The translations under genes and the position numbers were made by a program. Shown here one piece after another: positions 43,664 through 52,659 of a DNA stretch of 61,412 nt. The stretch is from Micrococcales bacterium (GTDB lineage Bacteria > Actinomycetota > Actinomycetes > Actinomycetales > WQXJ01), in assembly GCA_009784895.1 (NCBI GenBank), contig WQXJ01000006.1, forward strand, positions 1-61,412, in the 5' to 3' direction. Below the pieces are notes generated by a model. It searched no databases. It worked only from the letters and a program-made list of their open reading frames with translations, and was not told the origin of the DNA. Numbering within the stretch: position 1 is the first letter of the stretch; the number at the start of each line of letters is the position of its first letter.

Positions 43664-44642
43664 CCCTTTGTGGCCGGCGTGGCTGGTCATCACATTGGTC
43701 GTTTTGGCTGCCGGGGCCCTGGTCTGGGTAGCCCTGAAGTCGCGCTTGGGTGGACGCTGGATCGAATTGGCACGCCGGGGGGCGATAGTGGCGTTGGCCG
43801 GAGTAATTGTGCTAAACCCGCAGTCAACCGCCGGTGTCAAAGCCGATTCGCAAAACCTCGACGTCTTTTTGGTGATCGACAATTCGATTTCCATGACGGC
43901 CGAAGACTACAACGGTGATTCGCCTCGCCTGGCCGGTGTGAACCAGGACATCGAAGACCTTTTAGCGGCCCATTCTGGGGCCAGGTTCTCGGTGGTGTGT
44001 TTTGCCAATACGGCCAGTGAACGTCTGGGACTAACCACAGACGCTTTGGCCGTGATGTCAGTGGTGGAGACGATCAAGCCGCCGCCAGAACCCTATGCCG
44101 GCGGAACCTCGATTGACGCGCCGCTGAAGTTGATGGCGCAAGTTATTGGCCGGGCGGCCGAGGCCAACCCTGGACGCGGCCGCCTGGTCTATTTCTTTTC
44201 CGATGGCGAACAAACCCGTGGGGCCAGAGTCAAATCTTTTGGCGAGCTGAAGGATCTGGTCAACGGCGGAGCGGTTTTCGGTTATGGCAGCGAGCAAGGT
44301 GGCCGCATGCCTGCCTCTGACGGTCTGGGTGGGCCCTTCACGCTTGACGCCCAAAGGCAGGCCGCCCTTTCCCGCATCGACCAGGCCGCCCTGGCCAAGA
44401 TCGCTGATGAGGCCGGCTTGGGTTACCACCACCGGACCGAGCCCGGCGGCGTTGACAAGCTGGTGGCAACCGGGTCGTGGACCTCGCTTCCTGGTTCAAC
44501 AACCGTTCAAGGCAGCCGATCCGTGGCTTGGCCGGCGGCAGTAGTGCTGTTGGGGCTGTGTCTTTGGGAGGTGGCGGCGGCGGCCGGGTGGTGGCGGCGG
44601 GCCAACCAACTGGCCCAACGGGCCAAGGTGGTCACTAAATGA
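43656..44642 (+). CDS. Second VWA-domain membrane protein (BatB-like)
   Basis: 328 residues with helices near 6-25, 38-54 and 290-309 around a VWA domain (about 68-270). The metal site reads DNSISM near 74, a DxSxS motif with Ile in place of Gly. It differs clearly from the first VWA protein in sequence, so the pair is not a recent duplication. GTG 43656 overlaps the upstream gene. The TPR-type gene overlaps its end (ATGA). Confidence 0.85.
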   Translation: MISPLWPAWLVITLVVLAAGALVWVALKSRLGGRWIELARRGAIVALAGVIVLNPQSTAGVKADSQNLDVFLVIDNSISMTAEDYNGDSPRLAGVNQDIEDLLAAHSGARFSVVCFANTASERLGLTTDALAVMSVVETIKPPPEPYAGGTSIDAPLKLMAQVIGRAAEANPGRGRLVYFFSDGEQTRGARVKSFGELKDLVNGGAVFGYGSEQGGRMPASDGLGGPFTLDAQRQAALSRIDQAALAKIADEAGLGYHHRTEPGGVDKLVATGSWTSLPGSTTVQGSRSVAWPAAVVLLGLCLWEVAAAAGWWRRANQLAQRAKVVTK

Positions 44643-45421
44643 CCCGGCGCAGACGGCGGCGAGCCCTACTGCTGGTGGCGGCGGCGCCTTTGATGGCGGC
44701 GCTTTGGCTAGGTGGGGTCTTCGCCTTAGGGGCACGCGGCGTCGACCGCTTCGAAGCCCAAGTACCGGCCGCAGCCGAACAAGCCTTCTCCCTGGCCTCG
44801 AAACTGACGCCGGCCGAGCGGTTCAAAGCGCCATATGGCCAGGGCACGGCCAAGTTGGCACAAGGCCAACTGGCCGCGGCTGAGGCCCTGCTGCGTCAGG
44901 CCCTGGAGCTGGTGCCGGCCGGCGAACAGTGCCTGGTTCGGGTCAATTTGTCCCTGGCGATTGAGGCCCAAGGCGACGATGTTCTCAATACCGCCACCAA
45001 CGCCGTCTTCCAAGCGGCGGTTGACCCGGACACGGTGGTTGGCCCAAATGACTCCCCGGCGCTCAAACGCTACAAAGATGCGCTGGCCGTGTTGCTGGAC
45101 GGCGACTGCGGCCGTTTATCCCGTCCGGACGCCGCTACCAAGCAAACCGCCGCCTTGGCGATTGACCGTCTCAGGCAAAAGATCAGGCAAGCCGAAAAGG
45201 CCAGCTCCCAACCCAGTCCCAGTCCGCAGCCAAGCCCCAGTCCAACCGAACCGCCTGAAGAGGAAGGCGGTCCGTCCGATGACCTGCTGGACCAGCTGAG
45301 GGATCGAGAAAGGCAAGGCACTGAGCAGCTTCATCAAGGCCAAGACTTGGATCGTATTTGGGGTTCGGAGGGTGATTTGGGTAGGCGTCCGCCCGGCACC
45401 GACCCATCGAGACCTTGGTGA
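44639..45421 (+). CDS. TPR-like membrane-anchored protein (BatC-like), end of the MoxR operon
   Basis: 260 residues: an Arg-rich N-terminus, one transmembrane helix (about 9-31), a helical TPR-like region (about 55-115; PYGQGTAKLAQGQLAAAEALLRQALELVP...CLVRVNLSLAIEAQGD) and a C-terminal disordered stretch of PSPSPQPSPSP followed by acidic residues. TPR proteins end Bat-type operons in other bacteria. The ATG overlaps the preceding stop. A 14-bp tandem repeat starts 16 bp after its stop. Confidence 0.75.
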   Translation: MTRRRRRRALLLVAAAPLMAALWLGGVFALGARGVDRFEAQVPAAAEQAFSLASKLTPAERFKAPYGQGTAKLAQGQLAAAEALLRQALELVPAGEQCLVRVNLSLAIEAQGDDVLNTATNAVFQAAVDPDTVVGPNDSPALKRYKDALAVLLDGDCGRLSRPDAATKQTAALAIDRLRQKIRQAEKASSQPSPSPQPSPSPTEPPEEEGGPSDDLLDQLRDRERQGTEQLHQGQDLDRIWGSEGDLGRRPPGTDPSRPW

Positions 45422-45436
45422 ACAGCCTGGTCCCAA

Positions 45437-45500
45437 GCCCTGACACCCAAGCCCTGACACCCAAACCCTGACACCCAAACCCTGACACCCAAACCCTGAC
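45437..45500 (+). repeat. 14-bp tandem repeat
   Basis: Four full units and a partial fifth of RCCCTGACACCCAA, starting at 45437, 45451, 45465, 45479 and 45493. The first two begin with G and the rest with A. It lies just 3' of the MoxR operon and is unrelated to the dispersed core, although CCCTGACCAGCCCC at its end recurs in the 58-kb array spacers. Confidence 0.9.
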
Positions 45501-45529
45501 CAGCCCCGAACCTCGACCACACCCCTTTC

Positions 45530-45655
45530 CGCGAGGTTGAGCCCTGGCATAATTCCCACCGGCCGCACAACTCAGCCACCAGAGCCAGCCCCACAAGTCA
45601 CCGGGAGCCAACCCCCGACCACTGTCTTTTGCCGCCAGGTTGAGCCCTGGCATAA
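45530..45655 (+). repeat. Two single copies of the dispersed element
   Basis: 45530-45552 and 45633-45655, 103 bp apart and in the same direction. Both read AGGTTGAGCCCTGGCATAA and share the next nine bases, TTCCCACCG. They lie between the MoxR operon and the oxidoreductase gene. Confidence 0.92.
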
Positions 45656-45705
45656 TTCCCACCGACAGTCCACCAATCACCGTTTTCGAACCCAGGGCAG
45701 GCGAA

Positions 45706-46692
45706 ATGACAGTTATCCAATGGGGCATTTGGGCTACCGGCTTGATCGCCCAGGATTTCACCAAGGATCTTCAAACCAGTGGGCACAACGTTGCGGCTGT
45801 TGGTTCGCGACAGATCGACCGGGCCAGGGCTTTCGCCCAGCAGTTCGACCTGCCCAAGGCCCATGGCAGTTTGGAAGACCTGGTGGCCGACCCGGCGGTC
45901 GATGTGGTCTATGTGGCCAGTCCACATCCCTTCCACCTTGAGGCGGCCTTGGCTGCGGTTGAGGCGGGCAAGGCAGTGCTGGTTGAAAAACCTTTCACGC
46001 TGACAGGGGAGCAGGCGCGCCAACTGCGGCAGGCCGGCATCGGCCGGGGTGTGGTTGTGATGGAGGCGATGTGGACGCGCTTCTTGCCCCATTACCGCTA
46101 CCTGCGCCGCCTGGTGGACCAGGGACAAATCGGTGATGTCCTGATGGTGGCGGCGGACCACACCCAATCGCTGCCAACTGAGGCCAGCCATCGCCTCAAT
46201 GACCTCAAGCTGGGCGGTGGCGCGCTGCTTGACCTTGGCGTCTACCCAATCTCGTTGGCTTATGACTTGTTGGGGCCACCATCCAAAGTGGCGGCCTCGG
46301 CCACCTTCAAACCAACCGGCGCTGACGCCCAGGTGGCCACGGTATTTGACCACGCCGACGGCCGGCGGTCCTACACCCTGAGCGCATCGAACGCCCAGGG
46401 CGCCAACCGCGCCACCATCATTGGCAGCCAGGGCCGGGTCGAGTTGGAGCGGGTTTGGTACATGCCGACCACTTTGCGCCACTACGACGCAGCTGGTCAA
46501 CTGGTTGAGACCTGGGACCAGGCGGTAGCCGGCCGCGGTATGCAATTCCAAGCCGAGCACCTTGAACAACTGATGGTCGCCGGCCCAAGCGACTCGCCCA
46601 TTATGCCCATGGACCAGTCGGTGGCGATTATGGAACTACTTGACCAAATCCGCTCCATCATTGGGCTGAAGTACCCGTCAGAAGGCAACTAA
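45706..46692 (+). CDS. Gfo/Idh/MocA-family oxidoreductase
   Basis: 328 residues. An N-terminal Rossmann fold (IQWGIWATGLIAQDFTKDL, with Ala and Thr in the usual GxGxxG stretch) is followed by the family block VYVASPHPFHLEAALAAVEAGKAVLVEKPFTLTGEQA, where EKP holds the catalytic Lys. The C-terminal domain includes HRLNDLKLGGGALLDLGVYPISLA. Members oxidise or reduce sugars, inositols or trans-dihydrodiols with NAD(P); the substrate is not readable here. ATG 45706 is the family start; the frame upstream runs through a repeat copy. Confidence 0.88.
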   Translation: MTVIQWGIWATGLIAQDFTKDLQTSGHNVAAVGSRQIDRARAFAQQFDLPKAHGSLEDLVADPAVDVVYVASPHPFHLEAALAAVEAGKAVLVEKPFTLTGEQARQLRQAGIGRGVVVMEAMWTRFLPHYRYLRRLVDQGQIGDVLMVAADHTQSLPTEASHRLNDLKLGGGALLDLGVYPISLAYDLLGPPSKVAASATFKPTGADAQVATVFDHADGRRSYTLSASNAQGANRATIIGSQGRVELERVWYMPTTLRHYDAAGQLVETWDQAVAGRGMQFQAEHLEQLMVAGPSDSPIMPMDQSVAIMELLDQIRSIIGLKYPSEGN

Positions 46693-46707
46693 CCGGGGCT
46701 AGTTGCC
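46684..46707 (+). terminator. Probable terminator of the oxidoreductase gene
   Basis: GGCAACTA / TAGTTGCC, an 8-bp perfect stem with an 8-nt loop, spans the TAA stop codon. An alternative overlapping stem (CCGGGG 46693 / CCCCGG 46712) could form instead. Confidence 0.45.
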
Positions 46708-46824
46708 GCCTCCCCGGGTAGCCGGCCGGCCAAAACGACCAGGGCCAGGTGCGCAAGGTGACGCGGGGCCGCCTAGGACTGGCCACTGTCGTTGGGTTTT
46801 GTTGCCCTCGCCTAGACTAGGTCG

Positions 46825-47301
46825 ATGGTCGACTGGATTATGGCCCAGCACTTCGCTGTGGCCGCCATCACCCTGACGGTGGTGGCCGCTGTCCGGTCAC
46901 AATGCACCTACTGGCTGGGCCGGGCCGTGCGGTCCGGCGTGGTCAAATCCGCCTGGGCCCAGCGGCTAAGCGCAGACGGTGGCTCCAAAGGCCGGCGTTG
47001 GTTGGAGCGGCGAGGCTGGCCCATTATCCCGTTGAGCTTTTTGACTATTGGCCTGCAAACCGCCGTCAACCTGGCCGCCGGCCTGGTCGGTTGGCGCTGG
47101 CCGCGCTACACCCTGGCTGCCATTCCTGGTTGGATCGCCTGGGGTGTTATCTACGCCGCCGGCGGCCTGGCCATCTTTGGCGCCCTGATGGCCCTGGCCA
47201 AGGATTCGCCGATGCGGGCGGCGGCGATAATCCAGTTGGTGGTCTGCCTGATCGTGGCCGGGCTCTACATTGTCAGCCGGCGCCGGGCGTCTAAGGGCTA
47301 A
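46825..47301 (+). CDS. Membrane protein resembling the C-terminal part of DedA proteins
   Basis: 158 residues with about four hydrophobic segments. The block RWLERRGWPIIPLSFLTIGLQTAVNLAAGLVGWRWPRYTLAAIPGWIAWGVIYAAGG follows the DedA/VTT pattern of a reentrant loop then a helix. The N-terminal half of a usual DedA protein (about 200 residues) is missing. It is not certain that this is a member of the family. It is followed by repeats and is convergent with the glycerate kinase gene. Confidence 0.6.
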   Translation: MVDWIMAQHFAVAAITLTVVAAVRSQCTYWLGRAVRSGVVKSAWAQRLSADGGSKGRRWLERRGWPIIPLSFLTIGLQTAVNLAAGLVGWRWPRYTLAAIPGWIAWGVIYAAGGLAIFGALMALAKDSPMRAAAIIQLVVCLIVAGLYIVSRRRASKG

Positions 47302-47327
47302 GCCCGCTAGGCCCCACCTCATTTTTT

Positions 47328-47525
47328 TGCGAGGTTGAGCTTTGGCATACTCCGATTCTGCCGAGGCTCAACCTGGCGGGTGATGGGGCTGGTTAGGGGT
47401 GGGTTTGTGCGAGAGCTCAACCTGGCGGGTGATGGAGTTGGTGAGGGCGGGTTTGTGCCAAGGCTCAACCTGGCGGGTGATGGAGTTGGTGAGGGCGGGC
47501 TTGTGCGAGAGCTCAACCTGGCGGG
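47328..47525. repeat. Hairpin plus 48-bp tandem array of the dispersed element
   Basis: A forward copy (47328-47350) faces an inverted copy (47359-47380), making a hairpin directly after a T7 run and 26 bp past the upstream stop. Three more inverted copies end at 47429, 47477 and 47525, spaced 48-49 bp apart. Unit spacers are G-rich: GGGGCTGGTTAGGGGTGGG in the first and GAGTTGGTGAGGGCGGG in the next two. The array ends 15 bp before the glycerate kinase stop. Confidence 0.93.
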
Positions 47526-47539
47526 TATTGGGGGGCTGG

Positions 47540-48709
47540 TTAGGGGTGGCGAAGTAGGGCGGCGGCGACAGCTCGTTCGAGGTTGATGGCGGTGTGGCCG
47601 ATGGCGGCCGCGAGGTTGGGTTCGTTGGCGGAGATGGCCTCGAGGCGGTTAAACGGGCTGGGACCAGCTAGCTGAACCTGGCCCGCGAAAGCCCAAACCT
47701 CGGTGTGATGGCGTCTGGCCAGCTCAGCCACACCCCAGGGCGTTTTGCCGCCGGCAGTCTGGGCATCAATCGACCCCTCGCCAGTTAGGACCAGCCTGGC
47801 CCCGGCGATCAGTTCTTCTAGGCCAGTGGCTTGGGCCATGACCTCGACTCCGGGCCGGGCTTGGGCACCGAGGCAGGCCATCAGGGCTGCGGCCATACCG
47901 CCGGCAGCGCCGGCCCCAGGCGCCATCGCCACCGGCCGGCCGGTGGCGGCTTTCAGCAGCTCAGCCAGGTGGCCGATGGCCTGGTCGAGCCTGGACAGCT
48001 CGTCTTCACCAACACCTTTTTGTGGACCAAAGACATAGGTGGCGCCGTGTGGACCAGTTAGGGGGTTGGCCACGTCGCAGGCCAATTCGACCTCGACCTG
48101 GCGCCAGCGCGGGTCCAGCCCTGAGCAGTCGACCCGGGCCAAGGTGGTCAGGGCGGCGGCGCCGGGCGGCAGAGGCCGGCCGGCGGCATCGGCCAGGTGC
48201 ACGCCCAGCTCTTGCAGCAGGCCGGCGCCGCCGTCATTGGTGGCGCTACCACCTAACCCAACTACGATTCTCCCCGGCCTGGCTGGTCGTGTTTTGGCCG
48301 GTGAGGCTGGCTTTTCCAGCGTCGGCCTGACCAGGTCAAGCCCGGCTGCCAAGAGCTGGCCGACCCCCCGGCTGCTAGCTCGCATGACATCGCGCTGGCT
48401 AGGTGGGATCAGGCCCAAGCCGACCGCCTGGGCCACCTCAACCACGGCCACCTGCCTGGCTGGGGCCCATCCCAAATCGGCCACGATTGGCTGGCCCAGG
48501 GCGTTGGTGGCTGGGACCTTGACCGTCTGGCCAGCCCAGGCCGCGGTCAGGAGGCGGCCCAGGCCCTCGCCGCCATCGGACATGGGAACCAGGTGACAAC
48601 GGGCCTGAGGCCAAGCCGCCAGAACCCCACGCGCCATGGCCGCGGCGACCTTGTCCGCCTCAAGCGCCTCCTTGAACGAATCTGGCGCCACCACGACCAC
48701 CGGCCCCAC
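47540..48709 (-). CDS. Glycerate 2-kinase (GlxK/GarK type)
   Basis: 389 residues, phosphorylating D-glycerate, which feeds glycolysis and serine breakdown. The family opening VVVAPDSFKEALEADKVAAAMARG, SDGGEGLGRLL, the Gly-rich VGLGGSATNDGGAGLLQELGV, PGAGAAGGMAAAL and LVLTGEGSIDAQTAGGKTPWGVA are all present. GTG 48709 lies eight codons before the APDSFKE block and gives the normal length; the frame runs open to 48958 without similarity. Class I glycerate kinases produce 2-phosphoglycerate in the examples studied. The 241-bp divergent spacer to the next gene shows no clear signal. Confidence 0.9.
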   Translation of the reverse strand: MGPVVVVAPDSFKEALEADKVAAAMARGVLAAWPQARCHLVPMSDGGEGLGRLLTAAWAGQTVKVPATNALGQPIVADLGWAPARQVAVVEVAQAVGLGLIPPSQRDVMRASSRGVGQLLAAGLDLVRPTLEKPASPAKTRPARPGRIVVGLGGSATNDGGAGLLQELGVHLADAAGRPLPPGAAALTTLARVDCSGLDPRWRQVEVELACDVANPLTGPHGATYVFGPQKGVGEDELSRLDQAIGHLAELLKAATGRPVAMAPGAGAAGGMAAALMACLGAQARPGVEVMAQATGLEELIAGARLVLTGEGSIDAQTAGGKTPWGVAELARRHHTEVWAFAGQVQLAGPSPFNRLEAISANEPNLAAAIGHTAINLERAVAAALLRHP

Positions 48710-48950
48710 CTCGCTACCAGGGTCAGGGGCATCAGGTTTCTGCGTGGTTTGAATGAGGCCTTCGATCCCCTCAGTTTGACACAGACATAGACCGGGCCCA
48801 AGACGGCTGGGCCGGCGGCGGACAAGCTCGTCCTGATCGGTTTCCTCGATGTCACCTTGTGCCCGCTGCCTGGTGCGGTATGTTGCTTCTTTGGATGCTC
48901 CGACCGGAACCGCCCGCCAATGTCGATTCCCGATCACCCAAGGAGACAGT

Positions 48951-49784
48951 GTGGCCAACTCGTATGCCGACCTGCGGCGACAGCTTGACGCCCTTGCGCA
49001 GGAAAACGATCAGATCGAAGCTCTGGTTATGGTCGGGTCCAGGGCCATTGGCGAGGCCGACCAGGCGGCCGATCTAGACGCCGTGGTGGTGTCGAGTCAA
49101 GCCGACGAACTGTTGAACTCGCTGCGCTGGCTGGTACCGCTGGGTCAGATTTGGGCTTACTCCCTGGACAAGGTCATGGGCACTGTGCCGATGTTGTCGC
49201 TGCTCTTCGACGATGCCATGGCCCTGGATCTGGTGATAGTGCCGCCGGCGGCCCTGGAGGCGGGTGAGCAGGCCGAGGCCCTCGGCCAGATCCTGGGGCG
49301 GGGTCACGCTGTGGTCAAAGACAGTCTTGGCCTAGACCAGAAGCTGGCCAAGATGGCCAGCGAAAAGACCGACCGCCCCCATCAAAAAGAGTTCTCCAAC
49401 GCGGTCGCCCAATTCTGGATTGACGCGGTTAGGGCGGCCAAATGGTTAGACCGCGGCGAGCTTTGGACGGCCAATCAGGTGATCGAGTGCCGGTTGAAAT
49501 CCCTGTTGATCCGGATGGCGGCCTGGCGGGCCAAGGCCACCCATGGGCCGGCCTACGACACCTATTGGGATGGCCGGCGGCTGGAGGAGTGGGCCGGGCA
49601 GCGAACCTTGGAGGATCTGGCCAGTTGCCCACCTGGATCTGACCCCGATTCGCTGCGTCAAGCCTTATTCAACACGATGGATGTTTTTCGCCTGGCGGCC
49701 GTTGAAACTGCCAGCCGTTTTGGCTTGGACTACCCCGAGGCGGCCGACCGAAAAGCCACCGTGTGGGCCCGCACCTGGCCCTAA
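48951..49784 (+). CDS. ANT(6)-like nucleotidyltransferase (AadE family)
   Basis: 277 residues resembling streptomycin 6-adenylyltransferase. The nucleotidyltransferase motif VGSRAIGEADQAADLDAVVV (about 25-44) supplies GS and the first Asp pair, and AMALDLVIVPP supplies the third Asp. The C-terminal half matches the ANT(6) pattern: QKEFSNAVAQFWIDAVRAAKWLDRGELW, then NQVIECRLKSLLIRMAAWR. GTG 48951 has AAGGAG about 6 nt upstream. Whether it confers aminoglycoside resistance cannot be told from sequence; many chromosomal members have no known substrate. Confidence 0.82.
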   Translation: MANSYADLRRQLDALAQENDQIEALVMVGSRAIGEADQAADLDAVVVSSQADELLNSLRWLVPLGQIWAYSLDKVMGTVPMLSLLFDDAMALDLVIVPPAALEAGEQAEALGQILGRGHAVVKDSLGLDQKLAKMASEKTDRPHQKEFSNAVAQFWIDAVRAAKWLDRGELWTANQVIECRLKSLLIRMAAWRAKATHGPAYDTYWDGRRLEEWAGQRTLEDLASCPPGSDPDSLRQALFNTMDVFRLAAVETASRFGLDYPEAADRKATVWARTWP

Positions 49785-49953
49785 GGGGCTGGCCGGGTCC
49801 TTTGGCCAGGTAAAGCGCCTGTTCTTGGCCCTGCCGATGGTTTCTACCTAGCCGTCCGCAGACTCTTTCACCTGCTAATTGATCTGCCCGTTAGGGTTAG
49901 TAATGGCTGGTCGCACATGGGTAGTGCACCGGTTGCACAATATGGGAGGGACA

Positions 49954-52596
49954 ATGAGGACGTGCAGCGTCGCGGCACGGTTTTTGAGTGCCGCCGCTGC
50001 TGGCGCCGTTGGTCTTTTTGGCCTGGTCCTGACCTTCGCCGCGCCGGCCGGGGCCCTAGGGGATCCCACCTGTGACATCCAGGCGCAATTCGACTATTAC
50101 TCGGCTGTGGAATTGACCGGCGGCTGCCAGTCAAGCGAACCAATCGTGGTCAATCACGACCTGACCTTGAGCGGCGACGAGGTCTTTTTCGACGGTGGCC
50201 TACGCCTTGAGTCTGGCGCCTCGTTGATGGTCGAGACGGGCATGGAGCTGTACGGGTCGGTTTCGGTCGCCAGCGGCGCCACCCTTTGGCTTTACGGCGG
50301 CAATATCACCCTCAATGGCACCCTCATGGTCGAAGAAGGCGCCTTGGTCTTCATCGAATCCACCGGGGATCCCATCACAGTTGGACCAGTCGTTAATGCT
50401 GGGGAGTTGTACCTTAGCGGCCTGGTTCAAGTCGGCTCGGTTTCCGGCGGCATCCAGGGCCAGTTGAGCCAGACTTCGATAGTTGGCATCTACGACCCGC
50501 TGGCCGGTTCCCTGATTTACTTTGACCCCCCGCCCCCAGGTGCAGCCCAGCCCTATGACGTGGCCAAGGTCGAAGCCAGTGTTGGGCCGGATTTGCTGGG
50601 CGAGATCATCGCTTCGACCGCACCAGATGTCTGGCCCAGTGGCCGCCACGAGGCCGACGGCACCATCATCATCTCCCTGAACCAACCGAACCGACCGGCG
50701 GCTCCACAACCGCTGGCTGCCGCCCCCATGGCCCCAACTGCCTGGACCGGCTACGACCTTCAGACCGCTTTTGACCAGGCCTTTTCGGGTGATGTAATCG
50801 ATCTGCCGCCGGCGCCCCTGGTCGTGACAGTGCCCAGTCCTGCGGTCGTGACCGGCCTGGCCGGTGAAGAACGGCGTGTCACCATCACCCTACGAGGTGG
50901 CGGGCTGATTCGAGGTGGTCCCGGTTCGATCATCACAGTGCCCGACTGCACGCGGTTGATCCTTGATCACGTCACTGTTGACGGCAACTCCGAAGAATTC
51001 CCGGCTTCGACGGCGTCGTTGGGCCCGGCCATAACAGTCGAAGGCGCTCAGTACCGCGGCTGCGGTGGCGGCATTTTGGAGATCCTTGACGGTTCCGTGG
51101 TCCAAAACAATGCCGCTGGCGGAGTGTTGAACAATGGCACGCTTTGGCTCGACGGAGACGGGGCCGCCATCCGCTCTAATTGGGTCGACCTGAGCCTGAC
51201 ATCACAGCCGGCTCCGGCCGGCGGCGGTGGCGTCTTCAATAGCCGTGGTGCGGTCTTCTGGCTGATCAACGGGGCCGTCGAATCTAATCAAGCCTTAGGG
51301 CGCAGCGGCCAGCAGGCTGTCGGTGGCGGTGTGCTCAATGCCGGCCTGATGCGCTTTGTTGGCGGCTCGGTTTCCTCCAACCAATGTGACGGGCGTGGCG
51401 GCGGCGTGGCGGTGGTTCGCCAGGCTGCTGGCCTGACCGGCGGCCAATTTGAAATGGGTGCGACCAACCCGAGGCCTAACCGGGCAACGTCGCTGCCCCG
51501 GGTCACCGGCAACACGGCCCGTGATGGCGGCGGCGTCGCCATTGTTGACCACTTCTACCAATCCGACAGCTCGACCGGTGGGCCGCTGGAGTCAAACGGC
51601 CACGTCAGGACCGGCGTGGACCCGACTGTGCCGTTCGCCCAGCTGCGCGATGGCATCATCGACGCCAATACCGCCATCCACCGTGGCGGCGCCGTTTGGG
51701 CCGGTGATGGGTCGTGGCTGGGCTTTGAGGGGCCTGTCACCATTGGGCGGTCAAACCAGGCTGGTCACAGCGGCGCGGGGGTGGCTGTATCCGAGGCTCA
51801 CGCCGTCATGATGGCCGCTCCTGTCACCTTCGAAGGTGTCGGTTTTTCGTTCGAGTCGATCGGCTGGGTGCTGCGGATCGACCGGGATCTGACGGCCACC
51901 GCCGCCCCGGGACAGGTTGTGATTGACTCCTTGCCCGCCTTCAGCCAGGGCGGCGAGGTTCCGGTGGCATACGCTAACGCGGGTCTCGAATTGGCCCATC
52001 AGGCGGCGGTTTTCTCCCTGTCTGAGGGCTTGAACGCCACGGTCGTGGCCGACGAAGTTCGCCCATGGCTGCTGCTGGCGGTAACGGAGCTGAGTCATGA
52101 CGACCCGGGGCCGCCCCCAACTCCTTCGCCCAGTCCAAGCCCAACTCCTTCACCGACCCCAACTCCTTCACCGACCCCAACTAAACCGCCCTCACCGACC
52201 CCAACTAAACCGCCCTCACCGACCCCAGTCGTCCCATTTGAGCAGCCCAGCCAGCCGGAGGTGACTGGCGTGGATCCGGTGGTCGAGGCAGAGACTCCAA
52301 GCCAAAGCCCACCAGTTGAAGCCAGCCCTTCGGCATCGGCCTCAGATTCCGCATCGCCCCAGCCCAGCGTCACGCCCTCGGATTCACCCAGCGCCAGCCC
52401 CAGCAGCCCATCGACCGGCGGCGGGGAGCCCCCCACCCAGGGGCAAGACGCAGGCCAATCCGACAACCAGGCAGCTCAGGCCACGCCGGCCGCCAAGCAG
52501 TCTTTGCGTGGCCTTGGCTTGTCCATGATTGGAGTTGGCGTGGCCGGACTAGTTGGTTTGGTCGGATACCTGGTGCGACGCCCAGGACTGATCTGA
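49954..52596 (+). CDS. Large surface protein with a probable parallel beta-helix
   Basis: 880 residues. A signal peptide (1 to about 32, ending APAGALG) precedes a region of repeated Gly/Asn/Ser turns (GGGVFNSRGAVFWLINGAVESNQ, GGGVLNAGLMRFVGGSVSSNQ, RGGGVAVV, DGGGVAIVD, HRGGAVWAGDG) typical of right-handed beta-helix or Pmp-like adhesins (about 60-690). A stalk of PTPSPTPTKPPSPTP repeats (about 720-765) and a Ser/Pro region follow, then a C-terminal transmembrane helix (about 852-872) and RRPGLI. I see no LPXTG motif, so it is held by the helix. ATG 49954 follows GGGAGGG. A dyad GTGCA-CCGGT-TGCAC lies at 49924-49938. Confidence 0.8.
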   Translation: MRTCSVAARFLSAAAAGAVGLFGLVLTFAAPAGALGDPTCDIQAQFDYYSAVELTGGCQSSEPIVVNHDLTLSGDEVFFDGGLRLESGASLMVETGMELYGSVSVASGATLWLYGGNITLNGTLMVEEGALVFIESTGDPITVGPVVNAGELYLSGLVQVGSVSGGIQGQLSQTSIVGIYDPLAGSLIYFDPPPPGAAQPYDVAKVEASVGPDLLGEIIASTAPDVWPSGRHEADGTIIISLNQPNRPAAPQPLAAAPMAPTAWTGYDLQTAFDQAFSGDVIDLPPAPLVVTVPSPAVVTGLAGEERRVTITLRGGGLIRGGPGSIITVPDCTRLILDHVTVDGNSEEFPASTASLGPAITVEGAQYRGCGGGILEILDGSVVQNNAAGGVLNNGTLWLDGDGAAIRSNWVDLSLTSQPAPAGGGGVFNSRGAVFWLINGAVESNQALGRSGQQAVGGGVLNAGLMRFVGGSVSSNQCDGRGGGVAVVRQAAGLTGGQFEMGATNPRPNRATSLPRVTGNTARDGGGVAIVDHFYQSDSSTGGPLESNGHVRTGVDPTVPFAQLRDGIIDANTAIHRGGAVWAGDGSWLGFEGPVTIGRSNQAGHSGAGVAVSEAHAVMMAAPVTFEGVGFSFESIGWVLRIDRDLTATAAPGQVVIDSLPAFSQGGEVPVAYANAGLELAHQAAVFSLSEGLNATVVADEVRPWLLLAVTELSHDDPGPPPTPSPSPSPTPSPTPTPSPTPTKPPSPTPTKPPSPTPVVPFEQPSQPEVTGVDPVVEAETPSQSPPVEASPSASASDSASPQPSVTPSDSPSASPSSPSTGGGEPPTQGQDAGQSDNQAAQATPAAKQSLRGLGLSMIGVGVAGLVGLVGYLVRRPGLI

Positions 52597-52628
52597 TAGG
52601 GCCAACAGCGCCAAAACAGATACGGCCA

Positions 52629-52659
52629 GGTCAATGCCCGGCGAAGTTGGGCACTGACC
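52629..52659 (+). terminator. Probable terminator of the surface-protein gene
   Basis: GGTCAATGCCC pairs with GGGCACTGACC with one A-C mismatch around a 9-nt loop, 32 bp after the stop codon. Confidence 0.55.

Noticed and set aside
45598..46569. 323-residue minus-strand ORF
   Set aside because: It is the antisense of the clear Gfo/Idh/MocA gene and has no family features.
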